From: Begonia masoniana
Lineage: Eukaryota; Streptophyta; Magnoliopsida; Cucurbitales; Begoniaceae
Direction: 5' to 3'
Length of the DNA stretch: 64,000 bases
Assembly: GCA_022432975.1 (NCBI GenBank)
Contig: CM039508.1
Span: 18,203,330-18,267,329, forward strand
Shown here: piece after piece, positions 1 to 10,983 of the stretch
Layout of the letters: every line of letters begins with the position of its first letter
Position numbering within the stretch: the first letter of the stretch is position 1
Position numbers and translations under genes: made by a program
Notes under the pieces: generated by a model
Database searches by the model: none
Told to the model about the DNA's origin: nothing
The model's input: the letters and a program-made list of their open reading frames with translations, nothing else

Positions 1-610
1 CTGAATTCCATCGCAGACAACTGATGACAGATTTTAGTTCTCAATTCTATTCTGAACTTTACCATTTTGTCCACTAGACCTAAATCTTCGGTATACTGAG
101 AAACCTCTATAAATTTGGTATGATATTTCAGCACAGTTAGACTTCCTTGCTCTAGATTATAGAATGCGGTGATCTTGTTCTGATGATCATCAGTATTACA
201 ATAATTGTCTTTGAAGATTGCTTCAAACTAACTCTAGGTCATCATTTCCAATGGATAATCTAATTTTAGCAACTTCCACCATATGTCAGCCATTTTGTCA
301 AAATATTAAGTTGCAATACCGACCCAATAATTTGTTAGAACTCCGATGGTTGTTAGCTTCTTCTACATCACTGTCAAAAAAATTTCAGCATTCATAGAAT
401 CAACCCCTCCGTCAAATATCAGAGGATTCATATGCTCAAATTGCATAAAGAGGTTTACACGGTGCGTTTCAGGATCTTGATAGTTGTCATTCCTTAACAT
501 ATTCTGTAGCACATCCCTTAAAGCTACATAGGATCAGTAGACTATGACTCAGCCTTGTGAATAGTAGGAGCTGCAGTAGTATGATTTTTAAGAACTCTTC
601 TAGAAGACAT
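1..610 (-). pseudogene. Decayed Ty3/gypsy gag, 3' part cut by window edge
   Basis: Read on the minus strand from an ATG at 610, the sequence gives a start (MSSRRVLKNH) followed by stops, then recognisable Retrotrans_gag-like pieces: NPLIFDGGVDSMNAEIF (about 380-440), corresponding to the PPxFDG..DP..AE.W start of the gag core, then a WWKLL-like segment and FRIELRTKI near the window start. Several in-frame stops make it a relic. It is followed upstream (on the minus strand) by a matching primer-binding site at 734-746, which supports an LTR retrotransposon origin. Clade not assignable. Confidence 0.6.
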
Positions 611-733
611 TTTTAAAAATCTGAAAAAATAATTTATGGAAAAACAGAACACATTCTTAGTCACTGTATTTATCATATCTTAAATTATTTAACAATATCT
701 ATCTTTAGATGTCATTTTTCAAGTTTGGAATCT

Positions 734-746
734 GACTCTAATACCA
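734..746 (-). other. Primer-binding site (initiator Met tRNA type) of the 5' edge gypsy relic
   Basis: The minus strand reads TGGTATTAGAGTC, one change from the TGGTATCAGAG core complementary to plant initiator Met tRNA. It lies directly outside the presumed LTR end (...GTTAC at about 750) and 120 bases before the gag ATG. Confidence 0.6.
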
Positions 747-1584
747 AATAGTAACATCAGCTACTATGAACTATAAAGTCTAAGACAGTGCGAAAAATAA
801 ATAAATATAATAATTTTAGAGTAGCAAACCTCTCAAAAATAAAATGTCTCCGAGAAAAAATTAAAATTCTAGAGATCTATTCTTGCGGCGGAAATTAGGA
901 ATTACTTTGAATATTTTTTGAAAATAGAGATTCCTTATGGGTGAGTCGACTAAGCTCAACATGAATAAATTTTTATAAATAACATTTAATTCAAATTCAT
1001 ATGAACATGTCATTTTATAGAACATTTTATAAAAAAAACGTTTATAAAAAGACGATACTAAGTAATCACTAAAGTCACAAAGTACTCTGATCATATTTAG
1101 AATTTCTCGTCAAAACATACGACCATCAGCTGTCCTATTACTTCTAGTTGACAACAAAAAATAAGAAAATAAGAAATTTAAATGAACATACATGTTAAAA
1201 AATAATGTATATGACTCGCAACAATCCATAAGATGTAGCCAGGCTTCAAACCTTCAATACTCCCTCTAACGTGGGGCTAAAATGTAATTGACAAAATAAG
1301 ATCAATTTTAAATGTTAATAGAAAAAAAAAAAAAGACACAAGTCTCTTTTATAGGAGGATGTAGATAAGGCATCGGGTACAGACACTCTCACCGTTAAAT
1401 GATTCGTTAAAGCAGACACGTGTCAGATAACTACATAACTACATATCCACTCTTAAAACATACTTCTAAACGAGTATATTAGTAGAAGGCACTTTGGTGG
1501 AATCCTCACGGACAAAAAAAAATTACAGTCAATTTAATAATAATAATGTGACATTGTTTCTTTCACCCTAATCAAAGAATACCT
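747..1584 (-). other. AT-rich stretch, probably the LTR of the edge relic grading into unidentified sequence
   Basis: This follows the PBS and so should begin as the 5' LTR of the minus-strand relic. I could not find a convincing outer TG end or a target-site duplication. Short open stretches (for example 861-1094, minus) show no family motif. Confidence 0.3.
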
Positions 1585-1905
1585 TAGATATGATTTTCCA
1601 TCATAGGAACAATTGGGTATTTGTTTTCGAGAAAACAGCTTTTTCAATGGATTAGTAAAGCTTTTTCGACCAAGAAAAAAAAAAAGGAGAAAGAGTTGCA
1701 GAATATGATCAGAGGCTGCTAGATTAGGAAATCGGAGAAGATGGTGAGAAAGGACGAAGATACACAGAATGATATGAAGAGAGTGCAAAGATTAATAATG
1801 GTGGGGATGTGGTGCATTCAACAGAATCCTTGCTCAGGCCTCCAATGAAAAAGGTTACCCAAATGCTTCAAGCTGTTCTCCAACTTAACTGTTATTGTTT
1901 TCAGC
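1585..1905 (+). pseudogene. Fragment of a G-type lectin S-receptor-like kinase, C-terminal kinase lobe
   Basis: From about 1710 the plus strand reads KSEKMVRKDEDTQNDMKRVQ, then LIMVGMWCIQQNP, then in a shifted frame LRPPMKKVTQMLQAVLQL. This is the typical end of the kinase domain of plant lectin receptor kinases (DxKRVxxxxMVAIWCIQEDPSLRPxMKKVxQML). A TAG interrupts at 1720-1722 and one base is missing near 1831, between NP and LRP. Fainter matches upstream (HHRN at about 1597, NG..LF at about 1640) suggest internal deletions. No N-terminal lectin, SLG or transmembrane part is present, so this is a gene fragment. Confidence 0.65.
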
Positions 1906-2204
1906 CTTCACCTTCTTCTTCTGTACAAAAGATTAAGATCCAACTTAAACTTTATTTGGTTATTTAGTTTTATTCAATCCATCTTTCAATAAAACCTAGA
2001 TAGTGTTTTAGAAGATTTAATTATTAGATCTTTGTCAGTTTGTGTATCTTTTTTCAAAAGTAAAGTAACCAACGTTCCCTTCTCAAAAAAGGAGCATACC
2101 ATTCAAAAATCTTTACAACTCGTGAATTCTTATGCATATGGCCTATGTTCACACGTACTAGAGGTGGTTACGAAAATCAAATTATAATGAAATCTTAAAG
2201 GATA

Positions 2205-2599
2205 ATCTTAAACTATAGGTTTAGTGATAAAACATACTTTAAACTATATTCGTTGTAAACTTTAAATTATTATTCTCTAACAGTTCAATCATTTGTGGTC
2301 GTCCGCATATAAAATGGGTTCAAAATACATTGGGGAGTAGACGACCTCGTCTTCACGCGGTTGATCATACAGTTGTCTGTAGTTAAAATGTGGTCATCTG
2401 CACTTGAAATGAGTGTAAAATGCATTAGGGAACAGACGGTCTCAGTTTCATGCAGTCGCCTGCAATCAAAATGCGATCGACCGTGCCTGAGTTTAACGAC
2501 ACGAAGGTTGGCTTGTTAACATAAGATATTTTAAAATTTGTTTGGTTAACGAATATAATTTAAAGTTTGTTTTGTCAATAAAGTTATAGTTTAAGAGTT
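2205..2599. mobile_element. MITE-like element with about 50-bp terminal inverted repeats
   Basis: The left end (2205-2255) and right end (2547-2599) are imperfect inverted copies: CTTAAACTATAG and ACTTTAAACTATATTCGTT at left, AACGAATATAATTTAAAGT and CTATAGTTTAAGAG-type sequence at right. There is no coding capacity. A clear TSD was not identified, so the superfamily is unassigned. It ends about 105 bases upstream of the TATA box of the TPR gene. Confidence 0.55.
2295..2472. repeat. Two imperfect direct repeats (about 95 and 83 bp) inside the MITE
   Basis: Copy 1 (2295-2389) and copy 2 (2390-2472) align over GTGGTC..CTGC/CGC..AAATG, ACATTGGGGA/GCATTAGGGA and a terminal TAGTTAAAAT/CAATCAAAAT. 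A fragment of a third copy may follow. Confidence 0.5.
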
Positions 2600-2680
2600 T
2601 TTTTTCAATTTGAAATAAGAAGTAGAGTTATTTTCCTGTTAGAATTATATGCTTCCCAAAAAAAAAAAAAAACTTGAATT

Positions 2681-2710
2681 GGGCCCCAAGGTCCAACATA
2701 AACCTATAAA
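2681..2710 (+). promoter_or_regulatory. Core promoter of the TPR gene: GGGCCCC box and TATA box
   Basis: TATAAA lies at 2705-2710, about 150 bases before the chosen ATG (2859). A GGGCCCC motif at 2681-2687 resembles the GGGCCC-type (TCP, site II) elements common in promoters of plant housekeeping genes. The spacing predicts transcription start near 2735-2745. That puts the earlier in-frame ATG at 2727 upstream of the transcript and supports 2859 as the start codon. Confidence 0.5.
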
Positions 2711-2858
2711 GTGATGTTTCTAGAATTTGCTTCTGATTGTCGAGCGTCTCTCTCGATCGTCCTCTCCTTCGCTGATCTCTCTTTTCTATTCATCGTCTGC
2801 TCTGCTCCTTCTCTGTGATTTCATTTCCTTGTTTTTTCTTGAACTTTGTTCGGTCAAA

Positions 2859-5340
2859 ATGGTGTTGATAGAGCTGAATGACACCGAGGAGAACCACTCT
2901 AATCCCACTCGTGCCTCTGCCTCGTCTGAAACTCCGGGAATCGTGAAAATGGAATCTCCCGATGGGTTTGAAACTGCTAGCGATGGGGAGTTAGGTGGTA
3001 GTGGCGATGATAATGAAGAGGAACTGCATCAGAAGCTACGGAAGGAAGAAAAAGAAACTGAAGTCTTGAACCAGGATGAATTGATGCAGGTCGATTGTTG
3101 CTATTAAGTTGGGTAGTTTCAACTAATTATAGTATGCGCATTTATTTTGAAGTTGGTTTTTTCCAATTAATATTGTCTTTCCCGTGTTTGAAGTACTTTT
3201 GCCGTTTTGGGGGAAATATATGCTTAATAAAATATAGTTGAAACGAACGCTGATTCACTACTTATTTGGGAGTTGCACTTGGTTTTCTCTTGATTACAGT
3301 TTGATTCATGTATTTTTTTCAGTATAATTTGGATAATCATGGCTTTAATTATTTCAGAATCAAGAGACAACGTCAAGGTCTGGATCCTTAGCCTGTTTAA
3401 TTTAACTTTGTGGTGTTTTAAAATCAATCAAGATTAGAAACAGTGGATCATCTTCCCTAGTGTGTTTCTAAAGTTTGAGACTGGGTTTGAGCGAGTTTAT
3501 AATGAGTCCAAGTTTATTTAGTGAATATATTTTTACAATTTTATGTTTTGCCCGACCCCTGAAAGATTTCATTTCTTCTTATTTATCACAACTCAGAAAG
3601 CGTTAGCTGAAGCAAATAATGCAAAAATGGAAGGCAATAAGCTTTTCGGACAGGCAAAATACGACGAAGCTAAATTGCAATATGAGATTGCCTTACAAAC
3701 TGCACCATGCGTGCCCTCATCTGTCGAATTACGTTCCATTTGTCATGCTAATTGTGGCATATGTTACATGAAACAAGTAGGTTCATCTGATCCATTACAT
3801 GTCAAAGTGTTTCATCTTTTTTCTTTATTTCTGTTCTTTCTCCGTTATGTACCAAAGTATTGCATTCTGATTTTTTTTTTTCCTTTTCTTTCGTTCGTTA
3901 TTTTTTTCAGGTTGTCCTATTTGTTTATTACCATTTCTGAGATGACATGGTGTACATGCACATGTATATTTTGATTTTGTTTTAAAGTTTATTAGTAACA
4001 TGTAAGTGTGTCCATGTTCTTTTTTATAATTTAGTGATGTAGTCAATTAGTCTACTAAAAAGTTTATATTATGGAGAGCAGTGGAAAAGTTAATATAAAT
4101 CACTTGGAATTTGATTAAAAAGGGAAAGGCATATCTTCTAAGGTCATTGCACAAGGTCAATGTGGAATTTTTGAGGTCTATGAGAGGGGTCAGGTGCGAG
4201 ATGTGTACAAATTCCTTCCTAGGCAATGCCTCTTGGTTTTAACATAATTCATGTCAACAAGTCTCACATTGCAATTAGTCAAGGAGTGCTTAACATCTGC
4301 TCATCTTTCCAAAACATTAATGGAACTATTTAATGGATGAATAATGAGATTAAAGGCAATTCATATGTTTATATTATTCAAGTACCTTTTATAGCCATCG
4401 CATAATTTATGTTCTTGAATTTGACTCCTAAATCCTAGTAGGTCATTTTTTTCCTGATATGTTTGTTGATGTTTTCTCCTTAATGTGAATCACTATCTCT
4501 ATCTCTTGCATACTCTTTTTGCAAACTTATCTGCTTTATGTCATTTATAAAGCATGTTTATCATAATGGCATTAAACCAGGGTAAATATGAAGAGACAAT
4601 CAAAGAATGCACAAAAGCATTAGAACTCAATCCCACATATTTGAAAGCTTTGATTAGAAGGGGAGAGGCTCATGAAAAACTTGAACATTTTGAGGAGGCA
4701 GTAGCTGGTAAGGTTTTCTTTTTCTTTTGGTTAATTTTCTGCCTAGCGTATCATATATCATCTTGATACTGTTATTTTTCATCTTGCTGCCTGGATCGTA
4801 TTTCGGAAAAACCTTATCATATCAATCCTCAACGGTTAAACTTCTGTATAATCTTCTGACAGATATGAAAAAAACATTGGAATTGGATTCCTCAAACGAA
4901 CAAGCTAAGAAATCTATTTTCCGCTTAGAACCTCTTGCTGAACAGAAGCGAGAAAAGATGAAGGAAGAAATGATTGGTAAGCTCGATAAAACTTTTTTTT
5001 TTTTTTTTTTTCACTCCCTTTCAACTCAGTTAATGTCATCTTTGACACTCGTTGGTCAGGTAATTACATTTTATCATGTATCTTTGTAATGTGGTGTAAT
5101 ACTAGAGCTAATTTCCAGCCAATTAGTAATTATTTACTGAGCCTATCATTTCTTTCGAAACTTTTTTTATAATACTAGATATGTGCTAGATCAATCTGAC
5201 ATATTTTGTCTTTTCATTAAACAGGGAAGCTGAAAGAAATGGGCAACTCTGTGCTTGGTCGCTTCGGGATGAGCCTTGATAATTTTAAAGCTGTCAAAGA
5301 TCCAAATACTGGGTCCTATTCTGTATCATACCAGCAGTAA
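2859..5340 (+). CDS. TTC1: TTC1-type tetratricopeptide repeat protein, five exons
   Basis: Exons 2859-3089, 3597-3776, 4581-4707, 4863-4976 and 5225-5340 join in frame with GT-AG introns (768 nt, 255 aa). The N-terminus (residues 1-77) is acidic and disordered. Residues about 78-200 hold three TPR units: AKMEGNKLFGQAKYDEA, then GKYEETIKECTKALELNPTY, then MKKTLELDSSNEQAKKSI. The end (KMKEEMIGKLKEMGNSVLGR, then FGMSLDNFKAVKDPNTGSYS) is the hallmark C-terminus of TTC1 proteins. TTC1-family proteins are cytosolic TPR adaptors. The Arabidopsis relative (At4g30480, AtTRP1) and tomato SlTPR1 are reported to bind ethylene receptors, so a role in ethylene response is a family-level inference. No lesion is visible. 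A 188-codon open stretch in the 3' flank is not joined to it by a plausible splice. Confidence 0.9.
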
Positions 5341-6616
5341 GAACTCCATTAACTAATGCGGTGAGACAGTGGTTGTTTCTTATTCAATGTTACTTAATAT
5401 AAACTTGAAGCACTATAGGAATGAATGTGTTTTTTTTGCATGCGACTCCTCTATTGAATAGTTCTGAGACTTAAATGTAACTTGTACATTGACTGATATT
5501 TATTATTGTTTTTTTTTTTTTGGTAATTTGCCAAAGCAGATAGATGTTGCAGTGCCCATAACCGAATATAATATAATAACTATGCTGAATTTGAAAATTG
5601 TGTTTTATAATATGCCAACTAGTTGGACAGCAGATGAAAAGATTTACTCCGGCAATGACAATCGGCATCTTCTTAATTGTTATCTGAAAATGACTTGTCA
5701 TATTAGTACAAAATTTGTTCTCTTTTTGTTGACATTATTCCTGGTAGAGAAAAAGAACTTACTCAAATTCGGTGAGTTCAATTTTGTTTGGATTGGACTG
5801 AAAATATTGCGATATAACAAAAGCGAAGAACAAAATTTTAGATTTTTTTCTAAGATCTGCAGTCGTAGTGAAATTTCTGATAAATTGTCGTATGATGTTT
5901 ATGTTTTTCATAATGAATTTCTCTATTTGTCAATAATTTTTTGTTTGATTCTGATCTTCTGTTTTATTTCCCGGATTTGCATTGACTATTTCAGTACTCA
6001 TAACAGATTCCGGTACAGAATTATTAAGTTGATGAAATTGGATGAGAAATTATAAGCAATGCATAACTTGTGCTAAACCCAGTTCCACATGCTTGTCACT
6101 GCATCTATGAAGTACAAAACAATGTTCAATTTGATTAGGTCTCCCCACTCAGTTCAGTCCATTTTCTAAACCCTAAACAAATCCAATGTTGCTTTCCTTG
6201 ATCATAAATCTAACTGTTAGAATCCTTTTGCCATCCTTGCATCTCTGCTACCCTCATTGCATGTCTCTCTAAATATACTTTGCTGTTCATCTCTCATGTT
6301 TTGTAAATATTTCTGTATCTATTTCATGCCAATAGGATTAAAAAGCAGCTGATAAATGTTAGAAATTTGATCCTTGTCCCTACTAATAAGAAAAATGTTG
6401 CACTATAATCTTCCTTTCCCGAGAGTTTCCCAGCAATGATAATGAATCCCCTTCCTTTCCTAACCTTCTTCCTTAAACCCCGTTAACCTATCTCTCTCCA
6501 TCCATTTCTCATCCGGACAATAGTTATAACAAAAAGCAAGTCTATCCCCACAAAACATATCAACCTAACAGCACTCATTTTCGTTTCCTACTATAATATT
6601 TACCAAATAATCCCCC
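5341..6616. other. 3' flank of the TPR gene and unannotated AT-rich DNA
   Basis: The first few hundred bases should include the TPR gene 3' UTR. An open stretch at 5489-6055 (+) is AT-rich with low-complexity, hydrophobic translation and no recognisable domain. About 6210-6600 may be a decayed LTR of the following minus-strand gypsy relic, since it directly follows the end of its polyprotein, but the ends are not defined. Confidence 0.4.
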
Positions 6617-7618
6617 TTGCTTGATGAAGCTGGTGCAACACTACTCCTTCCTTCGAGATCGACCTTGTCCTCAAGGTCGAAAGTGGGAAACCGGTCTCTC
6701 TTGCTGGAGCTCTATGAAAACTTCAACTTGCAGGTGACTTCTCCCAGTTTCGCTACTATTTCAAAGAGAGAAGAGTATCAGGGAGCAAGTTTGTTGTTTT
6801 GGCTATGCGCCACTGATATTTGCTGGTAAGGTTTGAGCTTTAACCAAACAAGATCTCCAATGGAAAAATTACGTTCCACCCTCGAAGAATCGACCATTGT
6901 TCTTGAGCTCGGACTAAGTTAAGGCGAAGCAGCTTGAGGAGGGCATCACGTTCCTTGAGCTGTTGATAGATGGATCCGACCATGATCTTGCCACCACAAT
7001 AACGGATAATAGGAGGATCCGACCGTATAAAGCCTTGAAAGAGGTCCTGTTAATTGCACTTTGAAAATTGGTATTGCACCAATGCTCCGCCCAATTAATC
7101 CAGTTGGCCCACTGCTTAGACCGATCAAATGTGAAACAACGAAAATACACTTCCAAACAACGGTTCAGAACTTTCGTTTGGTCATCAAATTGAGGATGAT
7201 AAGTGGAATTCATATTCAAGCGCGTGTTTTGGAGGCGAAACAATTCCTTCCAAAATCTGCCACTATATAGTTTATTTTCGGTCACTGGCAATGCTTCGGG
7301 GAACACCGTAGAGCAGAATAATTTGCTTGCAAAACTCACCAGCCACTTGCTTAGCCGTGTATGGATGCTTGAGCAAAACTTTGTCAAACTGTCAACTACC
7401 ACCAGGGTAGAGTTGTACCCCAAAGATTTAGGCAACCCCTTAATGCAATCTAAGGAAATGTCCTCCCAAACTACTTCTGGAATCGGCAAGGGTTGCAAAA
7501 GACCCGCAGGACTGGAGGAATCGGCCTTGTTTTGCTGGCAAAAAGTGCAGCCAGCAACTACCTTTTGAAAATGGTAACCACTAACCAATATAAATTGGAG
7601 CTGATGTGTTGGAATCAA
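6617..7618 (-). pseudogene. Ty3/gypsy integrase relic with C-terminal tail
   Basis: The minus strand shows the end of the zinc-binding motif (CTFCQQNKADSSSPAGLLQP), the integrase core start (WEDISLDCIKGLPKS, VVVDSLTKF), the central region (FWKELF), the PQTDGQ-type motif as HPQFDDQTKVLNRCLE, and ALYGR. About 6640-6900 then gives a GDLVWLKLKPY C-terminal domain and a DLEDKV-like tail near 6650. Catalytic residues are altered and there are indels. This block is more divergent from the elements at 15-62 kb than they are from each other, so it is an older, different lineage. Confidence 0.75.
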
Positions 7619-8167
7619 CCTTGTTTTCCTCTCTCTCTCGGAATGGATTTTCTTTATAAAGAGATAATTATATTGTATAATTATATTAAATAAATAAATC
7701 TTTTTGTCCTCATTTTCGAGAATCTAAACATTAAATCAAAATTCTCCAAACCAATTAAGGAAAATCCAAATGCAATACGAAACTTCTTTCGCAACGATGC
7801 AATTTAATTAACGAAAATTTTAGGGCTTGACTACACAGAACCCCCAAATTCACCAAATAAAACTACATTGCACAACATTTCTCAAACGAACCCGGAACAA
7901 ATTCCAATTTACCAATCACGAAAACTTTAAAATTTCACCATACAGAACTTCAAAGCTATCAGTTTGACCAATTGACTGCAATATCACACGTTCCCAAATA
8001 CTAACGAATCAAAAAAATTCAAATCAATACGAAACAAGTTAACCTCAAATAACAAGAAAAATTGACTCAAAAAAATTAATGAATATAAAATTGGTAGATA
8101 TTGTTACAATGACATGTAAAATTGTCGCTTTCTTTCCAACTTTTCATTCCTTACTTGTAATTCCTTA
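7619..8167. other. AT-rich intergenic DNA, nothing recognised
   Basis: There is no coding sequence, tandem repeat or RNA gene that I can support here. It separates the integrase relic from the hAT terminus at 8168. Confidence 0.5.
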
Positions 8168-8310
8168 TTAGGGGTGTTCATAAGTCGGTTCGGTTCGGTT
8201 CAATTTTAACATAAAACCAAACTGAACCGCTTTAAATCGGTTCTACTATTTTTGAACCAATACAGGTATTTTTTTTATTATTATAACCGAACTTGAACCG
8301 AACTGAAAAT
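8168..8310. mobile_element. Terminus of hAT relic 1 with subterminal GGTTC/GAACC repeats
   Basis: The sequence TAGGGGTGTTCATAAGTC followed by GGTTCGGTTCGGTT is a typical hAT end in plants. Inverted GAACCG copies follow within 130 bases. It lies on the C-terminal side of the minus-strand transposase at 8668-11794. I did not find a matching far end, so the element is either truncated or its other terminus is decayed. Confidence 0.55.
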
Positions 8311-8325
8311 TTTGATTCCGAGTTG

Positions 8326-8517
8326 TCCATTGCCTCCCTTAGTTGATATAGACTCTACAATATATAAATTCCAAAATATATATATATATTAATGATAGTA
8401 ACTAGTAAAAACATATAAATTACTAGATAGTAAAATAAAAAACATACTGGGTTCTAATGCATCAAAGAGTTTCAACTTGTCCATTGCCTCCGCTAGTTGA
8501 TATAAGCTCCGCAAGAT
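8326..8517. repeat. Direct repeat pair of about 50 bp in the hAT 1 3' region
   Basis: Two copies of TTGTCCATTGCCTCC(C/G)(C/T)TAGTTGATATA are found near 8326-8372 and 8475-8520, with similar flanks (CTCTACAATATA/CTCCGCAAGATA, then AAATT). Confidence 0.5.
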
Positions 8518-8667
8518 ACAAATTTCGAACAAATTATGTAAAAGATAATAAAATAACAAGAGAAATATAAATGATAGAAAGAAAAATAGAAAACACACAG
8601 TGATCAATTTTTCAATATCATCCACTACATTGTTAAGGTTGAGATATTGATATTTTGATGATCGAAT

Positions 8668-9863
8668 CTAGCTTTGAGTGCAAATAAGTACCTCTATAGT
8701 CTTTATTGATAAAGAAATTCGAAATGAATCAAGTACACGTCTTCCAGTACTAAATGCTAACTCTGAAGTAACTGTTAAAATAAAAATAACCAAAACATCT
8801 CTTGCTATTTTACTTAAATTAGAAATCTCAATGAATTCACTTTTCACCATATTAGAATATCTTGTTTGTTTAAAAACTTTTCAAATTCTTGAGATTTATA
8901 CTGACAAACTTTAGTCATATTATTTGATACATCTTGTTCATTATAACAGTTATAAAATATCTCATATACTTTATTATGGTTCAAACTACTACTTTGTCCC
9001 GTCATTGTAGACATTGTTGCAACACTTGTACTACAATTATCTTCTAAAATTTCACAAGTCAAATAACATTTATATTCGAGATATAATTTTTCAATTACAA
9101 TTTCTACCTGACTCGTCAAATCATTTGCCTTTTCATTGTCAATTATAATGGTAAGACAATGAAACTTTGACGTACATCTAGGATCCAATACAACTACTAC
9201 ATACATGAAGAAATTAATTTTATCACAACTTCTCCAATATTTGTTAAACTTCTCTAGCATTTCAACAACCATTTTTTTCAATAATGCATTATCACACTCA
9301 GCGTACTCCTGAATAACTTTTTTTAAATTACATACTTCACTTAAATAAATATTTGAAGTAACATATAAAGAAACAGATACAGTTACAATTGTATCATGAA
9401 AAAGATTGAAGAACTTGACAAATTCTTTGATATTTGTCCAATCTTCTGAAGTTGGGGGTTCTTCCCCACCTAAATTCACAAGGTAATGACTATCATTTTC
9501 TCTTAACTTCTCAAAAGTTTTTTCAACTTTCTAAGCACTTGTAACATTAGATATGTAGAATTCCATCTGATAAGCACATCAAAACAAACATTGTTTTTGC
9601 ATGTGATCTTAACATTTTCAACACAATTTCTAAAATGTTGTATCCTTGCAGGTGAAGATCGAACATACTTCATGGTTCTACGTACTCTCGTGATAGATTA
9701 TTGATGATCTTTCAAACCATCACATACAATCAGATTTAAAATGTGTGCGAAACACTGCATATGCATATGTTCCACATTCAAAACTAACTAATTTCAATTT
9801 CAAATACTTTTGATCAAATATGATATTGCAACATCATTCGAAGAAGCATTATCAACTGTAATT
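8668..9863 (-). pseudogene. hAT relic 1 transposase, catalytic and C-terminal dimerisation part (RICESLEEPER-like)
   Basis: From 9863 downward the minus strand reads ITVDNASSNDVAISY, HMHMQCFAHILNLIVCDGLK and RWNSTYLMLQ. It then has a long open stretch (9479-8844) with GEEPPTSEDW, KFNKYWRS and VVVLDPR, and ends with the hAT dimerisation signature ARDVLVIFILTVTSELAFST and RVLDSFRISLSIKT (8830-8690). These are the conserved blocks of plant zf-BED RICESLEEPER/DAYSLEEPER-type hAT transposases. Stops and frame changes show it is dead. It continues on the other side of the insertion at 9864-10983. Confidence 0.85.
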
Positions 9864-10983
9864 AGAGATGTTAAACGAGCGAGCCGAGCCGAGAAAGTCC
9901 CAGCTCACCGAGTCTGCAGAGCCAAATGAGCCTGCCTCGCCAAACGAGCCTGCCGAGCCTAACGAGCAGATCAAAAAAATTTTCAACCCGAGCTGGCTCT
10001 TGAGCCACGAGCCTAACGAGCCGAGCCGAGCCGAGCCGGCCCAACGTGCGTAACGGGCCTAGCTTAACGAGCCAAACTTACAGAAATAAAGATACTAAAC
10101 ACCAAAACAAAATTAAGTGTACACTAGTAATTTGTGTACAAGAAGTTTCAACTCACAAAATATAAAGAAAATTATCAATTTTTAAAACTTAGAATTCTCA
10201 TAGACATTTCATCGAACAAGTGGTATGCACAGTTATAAAACTTCGCTCACAATAGTTTTTGTATCCCAAACAAACTTCAGCAATCAAAATCAAACAATGC
10301 ACACAAAATTCGACAACAAAAGTAAAAAAATTTCATTTCAATATAAAGTAAATTTCAAATAATATTAAATTATCAAATTGGCTTTAATAGTCTCCCAAAT
10401 TAAACTGTTAAAATTAAAGCAACTTTATAAGTTGAATATTTATTTTATTCAATATCTAAATACTAAAAGTCTAAAACGTCTGAAGAAGAGACTGAAGAAC
10501 AGTCACCAGGCGATGGCGATGGCGAGGCAACGAGTTCTCTGTGGATCAGGCGATGAAGACTGAAGAACGAAGAACGATAGTTGGGCATGCGGCGACGAAG
10601 TGTAAACGGAGGTTTGGATCTGTCGGCGATCTCTTCTTCACGGTCAGAGAAAGCAGATTGGCGAACAGTGCGAGGTAGAGACTCTGAGGTTCAGCGATCT
10701 GTGAACAGAAGACGACTGTCTTCATCGGAGAAGGCTGAGACACGATTGGTCAGCACCTTCTGCGCAGAAGAACGGCGACGCGCAACGGTCTCTTCTCCCT
10801 TCGTCGACTGTCGGGCCGTGGGTGAGGCCTGGGGGAACTGGGAAGGGGAGGGGTGGGCTGGCTCGCCGAGCTAACGAGCTGGCTCGTTAGCCCGCTTGTT
10901 TGGCCCGGTTCTTGCCGGGCTCGCAAGCCAAAAGTTCGGGCTCAGCTCGGCCCGCCTAACAGGACCGAGCGGGCGGGCTGGAA
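9864..10983. mobile_element. Non-autonomous hAT-type element inserted in hAT relic 1
   Basis: The element is flanked by an 8-bp duplication CTGTAATT (9856-9863 and 10984-10991). Removing one copy and the insert rejoins the transposase frame exactly (ELGIKITV to DNASSND). The left end has AGAGATGTTAAACGAGC followed by clustered GAGCC repeats. The right end carries the same repeats inverted (GGCTCG, GTTAGCCCGC). Subterminal inverted clusters and the 8-bp TSD fit hAT; the extreme TIR is imperfect. The interior is AT-rich, with a GC-richer block at 10500-10860 that is open in several frames but shows no domain. Confidence 0.8.

Noticed and set aside
1534..1788. 84-codon minus-strand ORF
   Set aside because: It is antisense to the lectin receptor kinase remnant and has no own motif.
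5489..6055. 188-codon open stretch just after the TPR gene
   Set aside because: AT-rich, hydrophobic and low-complexity, starts in a poly-T tract, no domain, and the TPR gene already ends with its family C-terminus at 5340.
9868..10053. GAGCC-rich ORF (repeated EP, NEPA)
   Set aside because: It is the subterminal repeat cluster of the hAT element, not a protein gene.
10581..10874. 97-codon arginine- and serine-rich ORF in the nested hAT element
   Set aside because: GC-richer DNA keeps several frames open; no domain and no conserved start. Possibly a captured fragment, but not supportable as a gene.
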